Made by a program: the position numbers and the translations under genes. This document shows positions 52,329 through 60,433 of a DNA stretch of 64,000 bases, piece after piece; positions within the stretch are counted from its first letter, which is position 1, and the number at the start of each line of letters is the position of its first letter. The notes beneath the pieces were generated by a model that ran no database searches, was not told the DNA's origin, and saw only the letters and a list, made by a program, of their open reading frames with translations. The stretch comes from Achromobacter sp. MYb9 (GTDB lineage Bacteria; Pseudomonadota; Gammaproteobacteria; Burkholderiales; Burkholderiaceae_B): NCBI RefSeq assembly GCF_002975275.1, contig NZ_PCOQ01000007.1, positions 124,001-188,000 on the forward strand. Direction: 5' to 3'.

Positions 52329-53062
52329 TCGATTCGGTGTTGCACGCCTGGGTCGCATTCTTCAAGCCCCTGGGCCTGAACTACAGCTTCGTGCAAGACG
52401 CTGGGGAACTCTCGGCGTTCGGGCATGGCCTGCTGGTCACGTTGCAGCTGTGCGCCTGGACCATCCCGGTCAGCCTGCTGTTCGGCGTGCTGATCGCGGC
52501 GGCGCTCACCAGCGGCCGGCCGTGGCTGGCGCGGCCGTTGCAGGCCTTTGTGGAGCTCACCCGCAATACGCCCACGCTGGTGCAGCTGTACTGCGCGTTC
52601 CTGGTGTTGAACATGTTGATCACGCAGAAGCTGGGCGGCGGCAATCCCATCACCCCGTTCGCCTGGGTGGTCATCGTGGTGGCGCTGCACAAGGGCGTGT
52701 TCCACGCCGAAGCGTTGCGCGCCGGGATCGAGGCGGTGCCGCAGGTGACGATGGAAGCGGCGCGTTCGCTGGCTTTTTCAAGGCGCCAGATACTTACGCA
52801 GGTGCAACTGCCGCTGGCGGTGCGCTTCGCCTTGCCGGCACTGGTCAACAACCTGGTCGACCTGGTGAAGATGACTGCGATCGCGTCGGCCATCGCGGTG
52901 GGCGACGTGACCTACGAGTCCATCATGATCTGGTCGCATCGCGACAACGTGCTGGAACTGCTGCTGTTGATCCTGCTTTACTTCGGCCTGCTGACCTGGC
53001 TGGTCAGTCTGGCGGGGCGTTGGCTGGAAGATCGCTTGAGGATGCCCGGCTATGGCCAATGA
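52325..53062 (+). CDS. Amino-acid ABC transporter permease (HisM/GlnP type), first subunit
   Basis: A 245-residue membrane protein with about five helices. It has the family motifs ELTRNTPTLVQLYCAFLVLNML and the EAA-type loop EAARSLAFSRRQILTQVQLPLA. ATG overlaps the aminotransferase stop and its end overlaps the next permease by 11 bases, so stoichiometry is fixed by coupled translation. It forms the inner-membrane channel with the second permease. Confidence 0.92.
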   Translation: MIDSVLHAWVAFFKPLGLNYSFVQDAGELSAFGHGLLVTLQLCAWTIPVSLLFGVLIAAALTSGRPWLARPLQAFVELTRNTPTLVQLYCAFLVLNMLITQKLGGGNPITPFAWVVIVVALHKGVFHAEALRAGIEAVPQVTMEAARSLAFSRRQILTQVQLPLAVRFALPALVNNLVDLVKMTAIASAIAVGDVTYESIMIWSHRDNVLELLLLILLYFGLLTWLVSLAGRWLEDRLRMPGYGQ

Positions 53063-53870
53063 CCTGGCATTGCAACCCGGCCGCGCCCCGGCGTCCGGAC
53101 GGTTCCTGCCCGCGCTGCTGCGCGATCCGTGGTTTGGCCTGTTGCTGGCGCTTGCGGCGCTGGCTGCCGGCTGGGCCGCGACGGGGACGACGCCCGCTGC
53201 CGTGCTGGCGCTGTGGCACTGGTCACCGGCATTGCTGCGTGGCCTGGGCATGAACATCCAGATCAGCGTGCTGGCGATGGCGCTGGGCACGGTCGTGGGG
53301 CTGGTGGTGGGCGCGCTGTCCTTGTCGCCGTCGCGGCTGCTGCGGCGCGTGACGCGCGCCTATGTGCTGTTGTTCCGCAACGCGCCCATTCTGGTGCTGG
53401 TGTATTTCACGACCTACGTCTTCCCGTTCGAAGTCCATGTGGCGGGGTGGTATTTGCCGTTTCCGGACTGGATCAAGGTGGTGATCGGGCTGGGACTGCC
53501 GGCCAGCGCCAATGTGGCCGAGATCTTCCGCGGGGCGATCCAGTCGATTCCCAGCGCGCAATGGGAGGCCGCGCAATCCCTGGCGTTCAGGCGGTCGCAG
53601 ATCTTCCGGATGATCGTGCTGCCGCAGTGCGTGCGGCGCATGTTGCCGTCGTGGATGAACCTGATGGCCAGTATCACCATGAGCACATCGCTGGCCTCGC
53701 TGGTCGGCGTGCACGATCTGGTCGACACCGCCACCGTCGCCAGCAATACCGTGGCCCGCAGCGACTTCACCGTGCTGGTCTATTTCACCCTGTTGGCGCT
53801 TTTCTTCGCCTATTGCTACCCCATCGCGCGTTGGACGCGATATCTGGAACGACGCCATGAACATTATTGA
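53052..53870 (+). CDS. Amino-acid ABC transporter permease (HisM/GlnP type), second subunit
   Basis: A 272-residue permease with the motifs LLFRNAPILVLVYFTTYVFPF and the EAA-type loop EAAQSLAFRRSQIFRMIVLPQ. A 40-residue N-terminal stretch precedes the first helix. It overlaps both neighbours (11 bases upstream, 14 downstream). The matching EAA loops in both permeases suggest they contact the same ATPase dimer from the next gene. Confidence 0.92.
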   Translation: MANDLALQPGRAPASGRFLPALLRDPWFGLLLALAALAAGWAATGTTPAAVLALWHWSPALLRGLGMNIQISVLAMALGTVVGLVVGALSLSPSRLLRRVTRAYVLLFRNAPILVLVYFTTYVFPFEVHVAGWYLPFPDWIKVVIGLGLPASANVAEIFRGAIQSIPSAQWEAAQSLAFRRSQIFRMIVLPQCVRRMLPSWMNLMASITMSTSLASLVGVHDLVDTATVASNTVARSDFTVLVYFTLLALFFAYCYPIARWTRYLERRHEHY

Positions 53871-54687
53871 TTCTTCGCCGCTGGTCAGCCTGCGCGACGT
53901 GCATCTGGCTTTTGGCGATACGGAGGTGCTGAAGGGCATCTACGTGGAGGTCAAGCAGGGGCAGGCGGTGTCCATCATCGGCCCGTCCGGTTCGGGCAAA
54001 TCGACCATCCTGCGCTGCATCACCGGGCTGCTGCGTCCGCAGCGCGGTGCGATCCAGGTGGGCAACGTCCGCGTGGACGCGCTGAAGACGGAATCGGATT
54101 TCATCGCGCTGCGCAAGCGCGTGGGCTTCGTGTTCCAGCAGTACAACTTGTTTCCGCACTTGAGCGTGCTCGAAAACCTGGTGATCTCGCCGATCAAAGT
54201 GGGCGGCCAGGCGCGCGCGCAGGCCGAGGCCCGGGCGCGCGAACTGCTGGCCAAGGTACGGATGGACCACAAGGCGGGCGCCTACCCCGGCGAATTGTCG
54301 GGCGGCCAGCAGCAGCGGGTAGCCATCGCCCGCGCGCTGACGCTGCAACCCGAGCTGATCCTGTTCGACGAAGTGACGTCGGCGCTGGACCCCGAGATGG
54401 TGGGCGAAGTGTTGACCGTGATCCGCGACCTGGTGCAGGACGGCATGACCTGCGTGCTGGTGACGCACGAAATGCGCTTTGCCGAAGAGGTCAGCGACAC
54501 CGTGTATTTCACCGAGGCTGGCCGCATCGTCGAGTCCGGACCGCCGGCGCGCATCTTCGGTTCGCCGCAAAGCGAACGCACGCGCGCTTTCCTGCAGCGG
54601 TCGTCCGGCGCGCCGGCCGCCCGGCATGCTGCGCCCGACCCCATCGCAAGCTATCTGACCTTTGATCCGCTACGTCTGGCGGTGTGA
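53857..54687 (+). CDS. Amino-acid ABC transporter ATP-binding protein (GlnQ/HisP type)
   Basis: A 276-residue ATPase with Walker A GPSGSGKST (42-50), Q-loop FVFQQYNLFPHLS, signature LSGGQQQR (147-154), Walker B LILFDE (167-172) and switch His in VTHEMRFA. It energises the two-permease importer of this operon. About 30 extra residues at the C-terminus are rich in Ala, Pro and Arg. As the only ATPase of this amino-acid type in the window it could in principle also serve the ATPase-less AapJ/QM system. Confidence 0.94.
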   Translation: MNIIDSSPLVSLRDVHLAFGDTEVLKGIYVEVKQGQAVSIIGPSGSGKSTILRCITGLLRPQRGAIQVGNVRVDALKTESDFIALRKRVGFVFQQYNLFPHLSVLENLVISPIKVGGQARAQAEARARELLAKVRMDHKAGAYPGELSGGQQQRVAIARALTLQPELILFDEVTSALDPEMVGEVLTVIRDLVQDGMTCVLVTHEMRFAEEVSDTVYFTEAGRIVESGPPARIFGSPQSERTRAFLQRSSGAPAARHAAPDPIASYLTFDPLRLAV

Positions 54688-54706
54688 TTTCCATTGGAGC
54701 CTGACC

Positions 54707-55345
54707 ATGAGCACTGAATCCGCAATCGCCATCGAACGCCGCCAACACGTTCAGGCGGCGCTGTCCGATATCCAAGCCTTGTTGCGTGCCGGTCCCGCGA
54801 CCGGCTCCGTGACGCGCGAGCAACTGGCCGCGGTCACCGCGCGCCTTGAGCAGTTGGCCCAGCGCCGTGAACTGTTTCCCGTGTCGGATTTCCAGCCGCC
54901 CACGGCCGGGCAGGGCGTGGGCGCATCGACGCGCTACCGCTTGAACCCCGACGATGCGCCGGACGCGCCGGCGCTGTATTTGAATTCGATCAACCCGGGC
55001 AAGACGACCTTGCCGCACAACCATACGACGTGGGCGGTCATCGTGGCGCTGTCGGGCCAGGAACTGAACCGCGTCTACCGCCGCAGCGACGATGGTTCGC
55101 AGGAAGGCCGCGCCACGCTGGAGCAAGTGCGCGAGGTGGTGGTGCAGCCAGGACAATCCGTGTCGTTCCTGCCCGACGATATCCATAGCATCCACGTCAC
55201 CGGGGACACGCCGACGCTGCACTTCCATCTTTATGGTCAGCCGCTGGAAACGCTGTCAGGCCGCATCGGCATCGACCTGGCCACCGGCCAGATCCTGAAT
55301 TACAACGCCACGCAGATGAAGCCCGGCCAAGAGGTGCGCGCATGA
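54707..55345 (+). CDS. Thiol-dioxygenase-like cupin (cysteine dioxygenase family)
   Basis: A 212-residue cupin of the cysteine/3-mercaptopropionate dioxygenase type. Iron ligands are expected at His104 and His106 in TLPHNHTTWAVI, and His160 in LPDDIHSIH, forming the 3-His centre of the family. It would oxidise a thiol to a sulfinate using O2. Its N-terminal 65 residues (LEQLAQRRELFPVSDF) are shared with the cupin-rhodanese fusion at 58109. GGAG precedes ATG 54707. Its stop overlaps the C-S-lyase gene, so thiol formation and thiol oxidation appear linked. Confidence 0.82.
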   Translation: MSTESAIAIERRQHVQAALSDIQALLRAGPATGSVTREQLAAVTARLEQLAQRRELFPVSDFQPPTAGQGVGASTRYRLNPDDAPDAPALYLNSINPGKTTLPHNHTTWAVIVALSGQELNRVYRRSDDGSQEGRATLEQVREVVVQPGQSVSFLPDDIHSIHVTGDTPTLHFHLYGQPLETLSGRIGIDLATGQILNYNATQMKPGQEVRA

Positions 55346-56562
55346 GCGCCGACCTGCGTCACGCGCAGGTGCAGACCCGGCTGGTGCATGCGGGGTCGCC
55401 AGCGCTGAAAAACGGTTCCGGGCCCGTGAACGTGCCGGTCGTGCGTACCAGCACCGTGCGTTTCGCCGACACCGCGACCCATGCGGCGTTGAACAAGCAG
55501 CGCGCCGCAGGCGATCGCGTGGCCACCTATGGCCGGCATGGGCTGGATACCCACCAGGCGCTGGAGGAAGCGGTGGCGTCGCTGGAAGGCGGCTACCGCG
55601 CGGTGCTGGCGCCGTCGGGCTTGTCGGCGATTGCGTTGGTGCTGCTGGCGACGCTGGCGCCGGGCGACCACGCGCTGGTGGCCGACAGCGTCTATTCGCC
55701 CGTGCGCAAGGTGGATAAATCGCTACTGCAACGCTACGGCATCGAGGTAGAGTATTTTTCGCCCGCGCAGGACACGCTGGAATCGCGCATCCGGTCCAAT
55801 ACGCGGCTGCTGTACCTGGAGTCCCCCAGTTCGCTGTTGTTCGAAGTGCTGGACCTGCCCGCCCTGGCCGCCACGGCGCGACGCCACGGCGTGCTGGTCG
55901 CGGCCGACAATACCTGGAGCGGCGGCCTGTACTACCAGCCGCTGGCGCTGGGCGCGAACGTGTCTATCCAGGCCGCCACCAAGTACCTGGCGGGCCATTC
56001 GGACGTGATGATGGGGGTCGTCACCGTGGACAGCGCCGAGCTGGCGCAGAAGATCGGCGTGGCTTACGACGCGCTGGGCTTGTCGGTGGGCGCGGACGAT
56101 GCCTACCTGACATTGCGGGGCCTGCGCACGTTGGACGTGCGATTGGCGCGCCATCACGAAAACGCGCTGGCCGTGGCGGAATACCTGGCGCGGCATGCGG
56201 ACGTGGCGCGGGTGTACTACCCGGCGCTGCCACAAGACCCCGGCCATGCACGGTGGCGGCGCGACTTCAGCGGCGCAAGCGGGCTGGTCTCGTTTGCCTT
56301 CGGCAACCCGGATCCGGCGGCCGCGTCGCGCTTCATCGACGCGCTGCGCTACTTCTCGATCGGCGCGTCGTGGGGCGGCTATGAAAGCCTGGCGCTGGAG
56401 GCAGCGCCGGAGCGCCTGGCCGAACATAGCTTCTGGCAGCAGGGCGCCGGCAAGCCATCCGTCGTGCGCTTGCACATTGGCTTGGAAAGCCCGCTGGACC
56501 TGATCGGCGACCTGGATCACGCGTTCGCCGTCACGCGCGACGCCTTGCGCCGCAGCGCCTGA
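55342..56562 (+). CDS. Cystathionine beta-lyase-like C-S lyase
   Basis: A 406-residue PLP enzyme of the Cys/Met metabolism family. The cofactor Asp lies in VAADNTWSGG (189) and the Schiff-base Lys in QAATKYLAGHSD (214); this and TYGRHGLDTHQALE resemble MetC rather than the gamma-synthases. It cleaves a beta C-S bond of cystathionine, cystine or an S-substituted cysteine to a thiol or sulfide, pyruvate and ammonia. The gene is coupled to a thiol-dioxygenase-like cupin and an amino-acid importer, so a scavenging C-S lyase is more likely than methionine biosynthesis. Confidence 0.88.
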   Translation: MSADLRHAQVQTRLVHAGSPALKNGSGPVNVPVVRTSTVRFADTATHAALNKQRAAGDRVATYGRHGLDTHQALEEAVASLEGGYRAVLAPSGLSAIALVLLATLAPGDHALVADSVYSPVRKVDKSLLQRYGIEVEYFSPAQDTLESRIRSNTRLLYLESPSSLLFEVLDLPALAATARRHGVLVAADNTWSGGLYYQPLALGANVSIQAATKYLAGHSDVMMGVVTVDSAELAQKIGVAYDALGLSVGADDAYLTLRGLRTLDVRLARHHENALAVAEYLARHADVARVYYPALPQDPGHARWRRDFSGASGLVSFAFGNPDPAAASRFIDALRYFSIGASWGGYESLALEAAPERLAEHSFWQQGAGKPSVVRLHIGLESPLDLIGDLDHAFAVTRDALRRSA

Positions 56563-56564
56563 CG

Positions 56565-56578
56565 CATATGCAAATAAG
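56565..56578. promoter_or_regulatory. CATATGCAAATAAG site after the C-S lyase gene
   Basis: Eleven of fourteen bases match the element at 6071 (CATATCAATATAAG). It begins just after the lyase stop and lies 107-120 bases upstream of the VOC gene. It could mark a second promoter of the island. Confidence 0.35.
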
Positions 56579-56615
56579 CCCCGCGCTTTAGGGTTTCTGG
56601 CTATGTAGAAGCAAT

Positions 56616-56649
56616 TACAACCTCTTTGTCCGGTTGTACCCGCGGGTAC
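56616..56649. promoter_or_regulatory. Overlapping dyads TACAACC-N9-GGTTGTA and GTACCCGCGGGTAC
   Basis: An exact 7+9+7 inverted repeat (56616-56638) overlaps an exact 14-base palindrome (56636-56649). They sit 36-69 bases upstream of the VOC gene start, where a promoter for the VOC-regulator pair is expected. Two proteins, or one protein with two modes, could bind. Confidence 0.5.
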
Positions 56650-56684
56650 TAGAATTTGCCTTGTTCTATGGTTGGCAGCAGGGC

Positions 56685-57035
56685 ATGACTCCATTTCTTT
56701 CGATCGAATCGGTACAACTTCCGTTCTTGTCGCGCCGGACGGAAGCGGTGCGGGATTTTTATCACCGCGTGATCGGCCTGCAAGAGTTGGCGGGCGCCGA
56801 CGGTCAGCGCCTGCTTTTTTCCCTGGGCGGGGCAACGCTGTCGTTGTCGCCGGTGGCGGAAGGGAGCCGGGCCGTCAAACCCGATTACCTGGCCCTCAAG
56901 ACGCCGGCCTACGATGACCTGCTGGCGCGTTTGCGCCAGGCGGGGCATCACCCCGTCTGTTCGCTGCCCGACGCGCAGCCGCGCGTCATGTACGTGAAGG
57001 ACCCGTCTGGCAATCAACTGGCCTTTCTGGGCTGA
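56685..57035 (+). CDS. VOC-family (glyoxalase-fold) protein
   Basis: A 116-residue VOC protein. SVQLPFLSRRTEAVRDFYHRVIGL opens the fold and VMYVKDPSGNQLAFLG closes it, the two conserved ends of a single VOC unit. No metal-binding His/Glu set is obvious, so a binding or isomerising role is possible. ATG 56685 follows a purine-rich AGCAGGG; an upstream frame start at 56634 lacks a ribosome site. It is nine bases before the CysB-like gene and so belongs to the island. Confidence 0.8.
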   Translation: MTPFLSIESVQLPFLSRRTEAVRDFYHRVIGLQELAGADGQRLLFSLGGATLSLSPVAEGSRAVKPDYLALKTPAYDDLLARLRQAGHHPVCSLPDAQPRVMYVKDPSGNQLAFLG

Positions 57036-57044
57036 AGGCGCGCG

Positions 57045-57974
57045 ATGAACTTCCAGCAACTCCGGTCGGTGCGCGAAGCCGTGCGCCAGGACTTCAACCT
57101 GACCGACGTCTCCGAAAGCCTGCATACGTCCCAGCCCGGTGTCAGCCGTCAAATCCGCGAGTTGGAAGAAGAGGTGGGGGTGGACATCTTCGTGCGCTCG
57201 GGCAAGCGGCTGATCGGCTTGACGCCGCCCGGCGAGCTTATCCTGCCGCTGGTCGAACAGATCCTGCAATGCGCCGACAACATCCGCCACGCGGGCGCCG
57301 AGTACGCGGACAGTCGCAAGGGTGTGCTCTCCATTGCCGCCACGCATTCGCAGGCCCGCTACGCCTTGCCACCCGTCGTCAAGGAATTCCGGCAGCGTTA
57401 CCCCGATGTGGTGCTGCATCTGCACCAGGGGTCGCCCAAGCAGGTTTCTGAAATGCTGCTGGAAGGCGAGGCGGACATCGGCGTGGCAACCGAGGCGGTG
57501 GCGGACTATCCCGGGCTGGTGAACCTGCCTTGCTACCGCTGGAGCCACAGCATCATCGTGCCGCGCGGCCACCCGCTGGAACGCGAACATGACGGCATCA
57601 GCCTGTCGCAGCTGTCGCGCTATCCGCTCATCACGTATGGGCGCGGCTATACCGGTCGGGCGCATATCGACGAGGCCTTCGCCCGCGCCGGCATCACGCC
57701 CGATATCGTCATGACCGCGATGGACGCGGACGTGATCAAGACCTATGTGGAACTGGAACTGGGCGTGGGCATCGTGGCCGCGGTGGCCTGGGACGCGGAG
57801 CGCGACACGCGCTTGACCGCCATCGATGCGCGTCACCTGTTCGAGATCAACCTGACGCGGCTGGCCATTCGCCGCGGCGCCTGGCTGCGTGGCTACGCCT
57901 TCCACTTCATCGAGATGTTCGTGCCGACGCTGACGCGCGACGTGGTGGACCGGGAATTGAAGGGCGAGGCCTGA
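57045..57974 (+). CDS. CysB-type LysR regulator
   Basis: A 309-residue LysR protein of the CysB/Cbl branch. The start NFQQLRSVREAVRQDFNLTDVSESL and HTH HTSQPGVSRQIRELEEEVG are typical, as are the effector-pocket residues ATHSQARYALP that contact sulfate or O-acetylserine in this branch. Such proteins activate sulfur acquisition genes under sulfur limitation. GAAGG precedes the ATG. It sits inside the C-S-lyase/dioxygenase island, so it is the likely activator and tells us the system serves sulfur supply. Confidence 0.92.
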   Translation: MNFQQLRSVREAVRQDFNLTDVSESLHTSQPGVSRQIRELEEEVGVDIFVRSGKRLIGLTPPGELILPLVEQILQCADNIRHAGAEYADSRKGVLSIAATHSQARYALPPVVKEFRQRYPDVVLHLHQGSPKQVSEMLLEGEADIGVATEAVADYPGLVNLPCYRWSHSIIVPRGHPLEREHDGISLSQLSRYPLITYGRGYTGRAHIDEAFARAGITPDIVMTAMDADVIKTYVELELGVGIVAAVAWDAERDTRLTAIDARHLFEINLTRLAIRRGAWLRGYAFHFIEMFVPTLTRDVVDRELKGEA

Positions 57975-58019
57975 GGGGCATCGGCGCGCTCGCGCAGGCA
58001 GCGGCCGAACCGCCCGCCG

Positions 58020-58033
58020 CATATCCATAGACG
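58020..58033. promoter_or_regulatory. CATATCCATAGACG site upstream of the cupin-rhodanese gene
   Basis: It shares GCCGCATATnnATA with the region before the operon at 49306 (49214-49227 here). It lies 76-89 bases upstream of the fusion gene. A common CysB-type activator site is possible. Confidence 0.35.
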
Positions 58034-58108
58034 CATTTCTACGTTGCCGCGTCCGGGGCGCGCACGTAGCCTGGGCTTCTCTTCATTTCAGGAAGTCCAG
58101 GTCATCCC

Positions 58109-60316
58109 ATGAGCACCTCTGCCCAAACGGCCGCGCCGGCCCTCAGCAAGCACACCGAACGCGCACAGGCCGTGCGCGCCTTCATCGCCCAGGTCCGGCA
58201 ATTGGCGCCTGATGCGGCGCAAGCCACACCCGCGCAACTGGCCCGGGTGGCAACGCTGCTGGAAGCGCTGGGGCAACGTCGCGACCTGTTTTCCGCCGAC
58301 GCCTTTGCCGTGGTGCCGGGACGCCCGACTTCCATCTACCGCCTGGCCGAGGAGATCGACGGCGGCTACGCGCTGTACCTGTCGCTGGGCGAACCGGGCA
58401 AGGCACAGCCGCCGCATGACCATACGACGTGGGCCATTATCGCGGGGGTGAACGGCAACGAGCGCAACGAGGTCTATGCGCGCGCGTCCACCCAGGATCC
58501 GCTGCGCGACACCTTGACCCATGTGCGGCGCGTGGACGTCGGCCCCGGCAGTTCGATCGTGCTGGGCCCAGGCGACGTGCACACCATCGAACTGGTGGGC
58601 GACGAACCGGGCGCGCATCTGCATTTCTACGGCCTGGCGCTGGACCGGCTGCACGGCCGCGTGGTCTTCGAAAGCACCGCGGGCGGCACGTACCGGACGT
58701 TTTCGCCGCCCGCAGCCATCTACCACGCGCGCCTGTCGCCGCAGGCGCTGCAGGACGAACTGCGCGGCGAGGCCGAGATCGCCGTGCTGGACGTGCGGGA
58801 AGCCGGTCGCTACGCCCGCCGCCACCTGCTGCATGCGGTGCCTGCGCCGCTGTGGCGGCTGGAACTGCTGGCCGACCGGCTGGTACCGCGCCGCGACACC
58901 CGCATCGTGCTGGTGGACGACGACGAGACCCAGGCCCATCAGGCCGCTTTCAAGTTGACCCGCCTGGGTTGGACCGACGTGTCGGTGCTGGCCGGCGGAA
59001 CGGACGATTGGGAACGCGCGGGCCTGGAACTGTTCTCGGGCACGAACGTGCCCAGCAAGGCGTTCGGCGAGGTCATCGAACATGAGAAGCACACGCCATG
59101 GATCGACGTGGAAGAACTGCACGAGCGCGTGGCGCGCGGCGACGATATCGTCGTTGTCGACAGCCGCACGCCTGAAGAATTCCACAACTTCACGCTGCCG
59201 TTTTCGCACAGCCTGCCGGGGGCGGAACTGGTCTACCGCATTCGCGAGCTGGCGCCTGATCCCAAGACCTTTGTCGTGGTCAATTGCGCCGGCCGCACCC
59301 GCAGCATCGTCGGCGCGCAGACGCTGATCGACGCCGGCATCCCCAACCGCGTCGCCTCCTTGCGCAACGGGACGATGGAATGGCTGCTGTCGGGCCGGGA
59401 ACTGGCTTATGGCCGCCACGCGGCCTTGCCGGAGCCGGGCGAAGCGGCGTTGGCCGCCGCGCGCGAACAGGCCCGCGACGTGGCGCAACGCGCCGGCATC
59501 GGGTACATCGACACGGCGACGCTCGCAGCGTTCGAGGCGGAACAGGCGGCGCGCACGCTCTACAAGTTTGACGTGCGCACCCGCGAGGAATATGAATCCG
59601 GGCATCTGGAAGGCTGGCGTTGGGCGCCGGGCGGCCAACTGGTGCAGGCGACGGACGAATACCTGGCGACACGCCGCGCCCGCGTTGTGCTGGCCGACTG
59701 GGATGGCGTGCGCGCGCTGACGACCGGCGCTTGGCTGGCGCAATTGGGCGCCGTCGAGGTCTACCTGTACCAGCCGCCCGCGCTGGCTCCCGTGCAAAGC
59801 GGCCCCGAACCGCGTCGCGTGTTGCGCCATCGCCCGGACGCCGCGGGCGTGCGCCCGGCCGCGCTGAACGACGCGCTGCAGGCGGACGAGGCCATCGTGT
59901 TCGACGTGGAATCGCGCGTGGCCTATGAGCGCGGCCACGTGCCTGGCGCACGGTTCGCGGCGCCGGAGCGCCTGGCGGAGTTCCTGTCACCGGACGACCC
60001 GCGCGTCATTGTGTTGACGTCGTCCGACGGCGTGCTGGCGGGCGCCGTGGCGGCCGAGCTGGCCTGGCGCGGCAAGCACCCGGTCCGGTATCTGCTGGGC
60101 GGCACGCGTGCCTGGAAGGCGCAGGGCCTGACGCTGGCGGCGGGGGCCGAGGGCGTGTTGACCGGCGACGACGATCAAAGCATCAGCCCATATCTGTTCG
60201 ATGACCTGTCGGCCCGCGACCAAGGGTTCCGTGACTACCTGGATTGGGAGCTGGGGCTGGTGGCGCAGCTTGAGCGCGAGGGCAGCGGCGGCATCCGCCT
60301 GATCGCGGCGGCGTAG
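58109..60316 (+). CDS. Thiol-dioxygenase-like cupin fused to four rhodanese domains
   Basis: A 735-residue cytoplasmic protein. Residues about 1-205 are a thiol-dioxygenase-like cupin with HxH His103 and His105 (PPHDHTTWAI) and a further His158, clearly paralogous to the 212-residue protein at 54707. Four rhodanese-like domains follow, at about 206-310, 330-435, 465-555 and 580-680. Only the second keeps a catalytic cysteine, Cys393 in VVNCAGRTRS, a six-residue active-site loop. The others have Asp or Ser there (VLVDDDETQ, VLADWDG, VLTSSDG). The last 50 residues form a charged tail. It may oxidise a thiol and relay the product or a persulfide to the rhodanese Cys. It ends the sulfur island. 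Confidence 0.85.
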   Translation: MSTSAQTAAPALSKHTERAQAVRAFIAQVRQLAPDAAQATPAQLARVATLLEALGQRRDLFSADAFAVVPGRPTSIYRLAEEIDGGYALYLSLGEPGKAQPPHDHTTWAIIAGVNGNERNEVYARASTQDPLRDTLTHVRRVDVGPGSSIVLGPGDVHTIELVGDEPGAHLHFYGLALDRLHGRVVFESTAGGTYRTFSPPAAIYHARLSPQALQDELRGEAEIAVLDVREAGRYARRHLLHAVPAPLWRLELLADRLVPRRDTRIVLVDDDETQAHQAAFKLTRLGWTDVSVLAGGTDDWERAGLELFSGTNVPSKAFGEVIEHEKHTPWIDVEELHERVARGDDIVVVDSRTPEEFHNFTLPFSHSLPGAELVYRIRELAPDPKTFVVVNCAGRTRSIVGAQTLIDAGIPNRVASLRNGTMEWLLSGRELAYGRHAALPEPGEAALAAAREQARDVAQRAGIGYIDTATLAAFEAEQAARTLYKFDVRTREEYESGHLEGWRWAPGGQLVQATDEYLATRRARVVLADWDGVRALTTGAWLAQLGAVEVYLYQPPALAPVQSGPEPRRVLRHRPDAAGVRPAALNDALQADEAIVFDVESRVAYERGHVPGARFAAPERLAEFLSPDDPRVIVLTSSDGVLAGAVAAELAWRGKHPVRYLLGGTRAWKAQGLTLAAGAEGVLTGDDDQSISPYLFDDLSARDQGFRDYLDWELGLVAQLEREGSGGIRLIAAA

Positions 60317-60340
60317 GGCATGGGCGGGCGACCCGGTGGC

Positions 60341-60374
60341 CAGCCCGCGCGCGCGCCGGCGCGCCGGGTTTTTT
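60341..60374 (+). terminator. Rho-independent terminator after the cupin-rhodanese gene
   Basis: A GC-rich hairpin formed by CCCGCGCGCG... and GGCGCGCCGGG is followed directly by six T residues. It closes the sulfur island. Confidence 0.75.
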
Positions 60375-60433
60375 GCCTGATTATCCACGGTCGCGGAAAG
60401 GGCTAATCTTTCCTTTTCGCCAGGAGATCCGAC

